In this document: piece after piece, positions 43,722 to 48,875 of the stretch | How the letters are laid out: each line of letters begins with the position of its first letter | How positions within the stretch are numbered: position 1 is the first letter of the stretch | Assembly: GCA_029063895.1 (NCBI GenBank) | Contig: JAIDNJ010000053.1 | Coordinates: 1-48,875, forward strand | Direction: 5' to 3' | Length of the DNA: 48,875 bases | From: Muribaculaceae bacterium | GTDB lineage: Bacteria; Bacteroidota; Bacteroidia; Bacteroidales; Muribaculaceae | Position numbers and translations under genes: made by a program | Notes under the pieces: generated by a model | Databases searched by the model: none | What the model was told of the DNA's origin: nothing | The model's input: the letters and a program-made list of their open reading frames with translations, nothing else

Positions 43722-45319
43722 CTTCTCGCCTTGGGAGTGTCCTCGTCGCCTCGATGGTGACAATGGGTATCTCGGCTCAACTTCCGGCCAAGCGTCCGAC
43801 GCTTGTGGTCGGAATCGTCGTTGACGGACTTTCGCTTGACCAGCTCAATCTACTCAAAGGATATTTTGGTGCCGACGGTTTCAACCGCCTCATTAACAAA
43901 GGCGTAACCATCACCGACCTTGATTTTGGCTCGGCTCTTGACCCGGCGGCCGCCTCGGCTCTTCTTTATACCGGAGCATCGCCGTCGATCAACGGTGTTG
44001 ACGCTTCGACTGTCTATGACCGCACTTCGCGCCGGGCCATATCGTCGTTTCTCGACCAGTCGACGCTCGGCAACTTTACCGACCAGACTCTGTCGCCCAA
44101 AGCGATGAGAGTGTCGACCATCGGTGACGAGATAAGAATCTCGACCGGCGGGCTGGGTCATGTATATGCCATAGCCCCATCGGCCGAGCAGGCTCTCGCC
44201 CTTGGAGGTCACGCGGCCAACAGCACTTTCTGGATCAACGACGTAACCGGAAAATGGTCTACATCGACTTTTTATAAGGATGTTCCCACTCCGGTCATCA
44301 ACCGCAACCATCGCGACCCGCTCGAATTCAAACTCGACACTATAGCGTGGACATCCCTTCGCGACGCTGCTGATTATCCCGACATGCCGTCCTACAAAAA
44401 GCTGTTCTCGTTCCGTCATGTTTTCCTACGCAACGACCCCGACCGCTACCGCAAGTTTGTAGCATCGCCTATGGTCAACCGCGAGGTTACATCACTTGCC
44501 GGCGAATATATCAAGTCGATGAATCTTGGCAAAGGTGAGAATTTTGATATGCTCAGCCTTGCCTACACGCTGTCACCCTACCTCTATGGCAAAGAGAATG
44601 ATTCACGCATGGAGCTGATGGACAGCTACCTGAGACTTGACAACGAGCTGGCCGCTCTTTTCAAGGCAATCGACACGGCCGGTCCCGGCATGAACAACAC
44701 ACTACTGTTTCTCGCAGGAACACCGGCATCGACGACGACTCGCCGCGAAGAAGAAAAATGGGCTATTCAGTCGGGCGAATTTTCGCCACGACGCGCCATA
44801 GCGTTGCTGAACATGTATCTTATCCCGCTGCTCGGCAACGGCGAATGGATTACAGGTTATCACGATAATAAATTTTACCTTAACCACGAGTTAATAAAAG
44901 AGCGGGACCTCAGCCTGAAGGACGTGCGCAAATCGGCGGCCGATTTTCTCAATCGCATGGCAGGTGTGGCCGAGGCATTCTCTATCGACGATATCATTGA
45001 CGGACGCGCAACCGAGACAATCGCTATTCCGCGCCGCAATGTCAACATCGAGACAGCCGGCGATGTATATGTATCGCTGATTCCGGGATGGGAAGTAGTC
45101 GATGACGGCACTCCTATGCCAAAGACCCCGACCTATCCTATGGCTCAACGCTTTGTCGCTCCAATCGCTCCAGGATTTATTCTTGCACCCGATGTCGCCC
45201 CTACAACCATCACCACTCCGGTTGATGCAAGGGTGATAGCACCGACAATAACATCAATCCTACGCATACGGTCTCCCAATGCGTCGCTTTTGCCACCTTT
45301 GCGCCTCAATGCACGCTGA
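43697..45319 (+). CDS. Alkaline-phosphatase-superfamily protein, probably catalytically inactive
   Basis: A 540-residue exported protein with a signal peptide ending near GISA-Q. The fold start RPTLVVGIVVDGLSLDQL and the block LLYTGASPSINGVDA match PafA-like phosphatases and type I phosphodiesterases. D43 is kept. The nucleophile Thr of the TAxGHT motif is replaced (LDPAAASALL; Pro83/Ala84). The Asp of the usual TDYVGH block is missing (LSLAYTLSPYLYG), and the ADHG block reads LAGTPAST. Two-metal catalysis is therefore unlikely. The C-terminal part is long and hydrophilic. It overlaps the Lnb gene by 25 bases and precedes secA. The role is unknown; a binding or scaffold function is plausible. 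Confidence 0.75.
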   Translation: MSVKKKLLTSRLGSVLVASMVTMGISAQLPAKRPTLVVGIVVDGLSLDQLNLLKGYFGADGFNRLINKGVTITDLDFGSALDPAAASALLYTGASPSINGVDASTVYDRTSRRAISSFLDQSTLGNFTDQTLSPKAMRVSTIGDEIRISTGGLGHVYAIAPSAEQALALGGHAANSTFWINDVTGKWSTSTFYKDVPTPVINRNHRDPLEFKLDTIAWTSLRDAADYPDMPSYKKLFSFRHVFLRNDPDRYRKFVASPMVNREVTSLAGEYIKSMNLGKGENFDMLSLAYTLSPYLYGKENDSRMELMDSYLRLDNELAALFKAIDTAGPGMNNTLLFLAGTPASTTTRREEEKWAIQSGEFSPRRAIALLNMYLIPLLGNGEWITGYHDNKFYLNHELIKERDLSLKDVRKSAADFLNRMAGVAEAFSIDDIIDGRATETIAIPRRNVNIETAGDVYVSLIPGWEVVDDGTPMPKTPTYPMAQRFVAPIAPGFILAPDVAPTTITTPVDARVIAPTITSILRIRSPNASLLPPLRLNAR

Positions 45320-45394
45320 TGTGGCTGCATGGCACTCTCCTACCCCAGCTATCCTCACTTTTTTGAATAACAAATAAATCCCAACATATATAAT

Positions 45395-48300
45395 ATGTCA
45401 TTTTTAGGAATTTTAGGCAAACTCTTTGGAAACAAGTCGCAGCGCGACCTCAAAGAGATACAGCCGATTGTAGACCGAATCAACGCACTCGGTCCCGAGA
45501 TGCAAAAGCTCTCAAACGACCAACTCCGTCAAAAAATCACCGACATCCGTGCCGAGCTCGCCGCAGCCTATGCCGAAGATGAGACAGCAGTAGCTCAGCT
45601 CAAAGAAGAGGTTGAAAACATGCCGTTTGACCAACGTCAACCCCTCTGGGACAAAATCGACGCTCACGAAAAAAATATAATCGAGACTCTCGATACAGAA
45701 CTCGACCGCGTACTTCCCGAGGTTTTTGCCGCCATGCGCGAAACCGCCGCCCGTTTTGCCAAAAACGAGACAATCGAAGTAACTGCCACCGAACTCGACC
45801 GCGAACTCGCCGCCAAAGGAAAGGATTTTGTTTCAATCGAGGGAGACAAAGCCATCTGGAAAAATCACTGGATCGCCGGCGGTAGCGAAATCGTGTGGGA
45901 CATGATTCACTACGACGTTCAGCTCATTGGCGGTATCGTGCTTCACCAAGGCAAAATCGCCGAGATGGCTACCGGTGAAGGTAAAACCCTCGTAGCCACA
46001 CTCCCCGTATTCCTCCGCTCGCTTTCAAAACGCGGTGTTCACGTGGTGACTGTCAACGACTACCTGTCAAAACGTGACTCGGAGTGGATGGGTCCGCTCT
46101 ATATGTTCCACGGAGCTACAGTCGACTGCATCGACAAGCACGAGCCCAATACACCGGCTCGCCGTGCAGCCTATAACTGTGACATCACATTTGGTACAAA
46201 CAACGAATTTGGTTTTGACTACCTGCGCGACAACATGGCGATGACTCCTCAGGACCTCGTGCAGCGTAAACATTATTATGCAATCGTCGACGAGGTTGAC
46301 TCGGTGCTCATCGACGATGCCCGTACCCCGCTTATTATCTCAGGTCCAGTTCCCAAAGGCGACGACCAGCTTTTCAACGATTACAAAGCCAACGTCGAGA
46401 AGGTTGTCAACGCGCAGCGTCGCCTTGTAACCCAGATTCTCGCCGAGGCCAAAGATAAACTGGCATCAGACGATAAAGATGTGCGCAAAGAGGGAGCACT
46501 CCTGCTATTCCGTGCGTTCAAAGGTCTCCCCAAAAACAGCGCACTCATCAAGTTCCTGAGCCAGGAGGGTATGAAAAACGTACTGCTTGAAACCGAAGCT
46601 TACTATCTTCAGGACAACGCCCGTGAAATGCCTGTCGTGACCGACCCGCTTTATTTCATCATCGATGAGAAAAACCGCTCGGTCGAACTCACCGACAAAG
46701 GTATCGACGAGCTCACCGGCAAATCAAATGACCCCACATTCTTTGTGCTTCCCGACATCGCCGCCGAGCTTTCACAACTCGAGACAATCGAAGACAAGGC
46801 CGAACGTCAGGCCAGAAAGGACGCCGCCATGCAAAATTACGCGATCAAGGCCGAGCGTGTCCACACCGTCACCCAGCTTCTCAAAGCCTATACCCTCTTT
46901 GAAAAAGATGTCGAGTATGTAATCGACGACAACAAAATCAAGATTGTCGACGAGCAGACCGGCCGTATCATGGAAGGTCGCCGCTACTCTGACGGACTCC
47001 ACCAGGCAATCGAGGCCAAAGAAGGTGTCAAGGTCGAGGCGGCCACTCAAACGTTTGCAACAATCACGCTCCAGAACTACTTCCGCATGTATCACAAGCT
47101 GGCCGGTATGACCGGTACTGCCGAGACCGAGGCCGGCGAGTTCTGGGATATCTATAAACTCGATGTGGTGACTATCCCCACCAACCGTCCCATCGCCCGT
47201 ATAGACATGAACGACCGCGTTTACCGCACAAAACGCGAAAAATACAAAGCGGTCATCGACGAGATTGTCCGTCTTCACGAGATTGGACGCCCGGTGCTTG
47301 TCGGTACAACATCGGTTGAAATCTCGGAACTTTTGAGCCGTATGCTCAAGATGGCCCACATCGACCACAAAGTGCTCAACGCCAAATATCACCAGCAGGA
47401 GGCCGAAATCGTAGCCTTTGCCGGTCTTCCCGGAGCCGTAACCATCGCGACCAATATGGCCGGCCGCGGTACCGACATCAAGCTTCCCGCCCAAGTCAAA
47501 GCGATGAAAGACACCGGCGTGGAAAAAGGCAAGGAAGTCGGTGGTCTCGCCATCATCGGTACCGAGCGCCACGAATCGCGCCGTGTCGACCGTCAGTTGC
47601 GCGGACGTTCGGGACGTCAGGGTGACCCCGGTTCATCGGTATTCTATGTGTCGTTTGAAGATCAACTCATGCGTCTCTTCGCAACCGACCGCGTCATGAA
47701 AATGATTGACCGTCTCGGTCTTGAAGAGGGCGAGATGATTGAATCGGGAATGGTTACCCGCGCCATCGAAAACGCTCAGAAACGTGTCGAGGAAAACAAC
47801 TTCGGTATCCGTAAACGTCTTCTCGAATATGACGACGTGATGAACAAGCAGCGTACCTACATCTATGCCCGCCGTCATCACGCACTCATTGGTGAGCGTG
47901 TAGGTATCGACCTTGAAAATATGCTTTTTGACGCTATCGAGAACCTCGTCAACAACTATGACCAGCCCGGTGATTACGACGACCTGTCAATGGAACTGAT
48001 GCGCATCTTTACAATCGAGCCGCCGTTTGATGCCGCTACCTTTGCGGGTCTAACCAACGAGGAACGTGTGGAAAGAATCCACAAAGCCGTTGCCGAGACC
48101 CGCGAACGCCGCTCCGAACTCATCGCCGGAGTGGCTATGCCCGTCATCAAAGACTGGGTTGAAAACCGCGGAGCCCAGGGCAAAATCGCCGTTCCCATCA
48201 CCGATGGCAAACGCATCTTCAACATCGTTTGTGATATCAACGAGGCCTATCGCACCGAGTGTCGCTCTATCGTCAAAGAATGGCACAAGACCATCCTGCT

Positions 48301-48808
48301 CGTTTCAATCGACGAGCTCTGGAAAGAGCACCTCCGCGAACTCGACCAGCTGCGTCAGTCGGTTCAGAATGCATCTTACGAGCAAAAAGACCCGTTGGTA
48401 ATCTATAAAGTTGAATCGTTCCACCTCTTTGAAACGATGCTCAACAACCTCAACGTGAAAACCCTCTCGGCCCTCATGCGCGGTCAAATCTTTATACAGC
48501 CGCCACGCCCGCAGGCTCCCGTCGACAACACATCGACCACTGCCGATGTCCGTGACAACAAAGCCGAGGCACCCAAACCTGCCCCCGAGGTCAAAAAAGC
48601 AATGCCTGAGCGTCCTACCGACTACTCGCGCTACCGTACATCCCGCGCCGAGAATCCCGGTGAAGACAACCGTCGCGCCGCATCGGCACGTCAGGGTGAA
48701 CAGTCAGCTCCAAGCCCGGTCAAGGTCGGCCCGAAAGTAGGACGTAACGATCCATGTCCCTGTGGCAGCGGCAAAAAATATAAAAACTGCCACGGACGCG
48801 GACTGTAA
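45395..48808 (+). CDS. secA: Preprotein translocase ATPase SecA
   Basis: A 1137-residue motor that pushes proteins through SecYEG. The first nucleotide domain has [12 protein letters not shown] at about residues 190-201 and [13 protein letters not shown], and the second has NMAGRGTDI and [12 protein letters not shown]. The zinc-binding C-terminus is [17 protein letters not shown]. It is longer than E. coli SecA (901 residues), mainly through inserts around residues 325-450 and a Pro/Arg-rich linker before the zinc motif, which is usual for Bacteroidota. The start at 45395 begins [18 protein letters not shown], the family N-terminus. A perfect palindrome follows 25 bases after the stop. Confidence 0.97.
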   Translation: MSFLGILGKLFGNKSQRDLKEIQPIVDRINALGPEMQKLSNDQLRQKITDIRAELAAAYAEDETAVAQLKEEVENMPFDQRQPLWDKIDAHEKNIIETLDTELDRVLPEVFAAMRETAARFAKNETIEVTATELDRELAAKGKDFVSIEGDKAIWKNHWIAGGSEIVWDMIHYDVQLIGGIVLHQGKIAEMATGEGKTLVATLPVFLRSLSKRGVHVVTVNDYLSKRDSEWMGPLYMFHGATVDCIDKHEPNTPARRAAYNCDITFGTNNEFGFDYLRDNMAMTPQDLVQRKHYYAIVDEVDSVLIDDARTPLIISGPVPKGDDQLFNDYKANVEKVVNAQRRLVTQILAEAKDKLASDDKDVRKEGALLLFRAFKGLPKNSALIKFLSQEGMKNVLLETEAYYLQDNAREMPVVTDPLYFIIDEKNRSVELTDKGIDELTGKSNDPTFFVLPDIAAELSQLETIEDKAERQARKDAAMQNYAIKAERVHTVTQLLKAYTLFEKDVEYVIDDNKIKIVDEQTGRIMEGRRYSDGLHQAIEAKEGVKVEAATQTFATITLQNYFRMYHKLAGMTGTAETEAGEFWDIYKLDVVTIPTNRPIARIDMNDRVYRTKREKYKAVIDEIVRLHEIGRPVLVGTTSVEISELLSRMLKMAHIDHKVLNAKYHQQEAEIVAFAGLPGAVTIATNMAGRGTDIKLPAQVKAMKDTGVEKGKEVGGLAIIGTERHESRRVDRQLRGRSGRQGDPGSSVFYVSFEDQLMRLFATDRVMKMIDRLGLEEGEMIESGMVTRAIENAQKRVEENNFGIRKRLLEYDDVMNKQRTYIYARRHHALIGERVGIDLENMLFDAIENLVNNYDQPGDYDDLSMELMRIFTIEPPFDAATFAGLTNEERVERIHKAVAETRERRSELIAGVAMPVIKDWVENRGAQGKIAVPITDGKRIFNIVCDINEAYRTECRSIVKEWHKTILLVSIDELWKEHLRELDQLRQSVQNASYEQKDPLVIYKVESFHLFETMLNNLNVKTLSALMRGQIFIQPPRPQAPVDNTSTTADVRDNKAEAPKPAPEVKKAMPERPTDYSRYRTSRAENPGEDNRRAASARQGEQSAPSPVKVGPKVGRNDPCPCGSGKKYKNCHGRGL

Positions 48809-48833
48809 TCAACCCAAACATAGGTCGTAGACC

Positions 48834-48875
48834 ATAAATAACAAAGGCGCTGAATTCAGCGCCTTTGTTATTTAT
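48834..48875. terminator. Perfect 42-base palindrome, bidirectional terminator after secA
   Basis: Each arm is 21 bases (48834-48854 and 48855-48875), centred on GAATTC, with the GC core AAAGGCGCTGAA/TTCAGCGCCTTT and AT-rich ends. As RNA it gives a long hairpin ending in a U-rich stretch, and by symmetry it works on both strands. The window stops exactly at its end. Confidence 0.8.

Noticed and set aside
46772-47572. 266-codon minus-strand frame inside secA
   Set aside because: The secA frame is unambiguous here; the antisense frame reflects codon bias.

Overview
This 48.9 kb window is chromosomal DNA from a member of the Bacteroidota, order Bacteroidales. A Muribaculaceae-like genome is my best guess, but family rank cannot be proven from sequence reading alone. 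The evidence is the repeated TAnnTTTG -7 promoter box (TAACTTTG, TACCTTTG, TATCTTTG, TATATTTG), the lack of clear Shine-Dalgarno sites, a 1137-residue SecA, and Bacteroidota-typical families (DUF4831, Lnb/DUF4105, the GlsA/GlsB glycine-lipid enzymes, UPF0324). Most of the window is tightly packed housekeeping DNA with many 4-base ATGA overlaps.

Layout. (1) 1-13332, all plus strand: 3' end of an ABC-F ATPase, mltG, a THUMP/RlmL-type rRNA methyltransferase with a long disordered Arg/Asp-rich tail, purD, a membrane protein, pdxB, a degenerate SDR protein, holA, glsA and glsB, a Wzi-type outer membrane barrel, a small lipoprotein and a DUF115/GT42-like protein. (2) 13369-15703, minus strand: three overlapping genes for a nine-carbon keto sugar acid (CMP transferase, NeuB-type synthase, KdsC-type phosphatase). 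They match the KDN pathway described in Bacteroides thetaiotaomicron and converge on the DUF115/GT42-like gene. (3) 15836-21144: NfsA-like nitroreductase, small outer membrane protein (minus), fur-family regulator, purA, DUF1015 and DUF805. (4) 21277-22481: tRNA-Arg(UCU) with a strong terminator, then an AT-rich stretch holding an ORF6N-domain gene broken by two in-frame TAG codons. This is the only region that looks mobile or decaying. (5) 22482-26308, minus strand: aroE, yeiH-like and comEC. (6) 26634-38456, plus strand: argD-like, a short ssb, OPT transporter, MATE transporter, Crp/Fnr regulator, lipA, lipB, a lipoprotein nitroreductase, nnrDE, DUF4831, a DUF59 protein and an LpxH-like hydrolase. 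(7) 38457-40734: a structured leader, then cobD and cbiB. (8) 40744-42444, minus strand: plsC-like and rsgA. (9) 42522-48808, plus strand: Lnb/DUF4105, an alkaline-phosphatase-fold protein that has lost its catalytic residues, and secA. A perfect 42-base palindrome closes the window.

How the genes work together. Many genes serve the cell envelope: glycine lipids (glsA/B), phospholipid and lipid A (plsC, lpxH), lipoprotein N-acylation (Lnb), capsule retention (Wzi), murein (mltG) and secretion (secA). The most promising functional unit is 10463-15685: a KDN-type nonulosonic acid pathway next to a candidate transferase and a surface-glycan anchor protein. Other points of interest are the nested hairpin leader before cobD, the dead phosphatase, the lipoprotein nitroreductase, the tail-less SSB and the double-amber ORF6N gene beside the tRNA.
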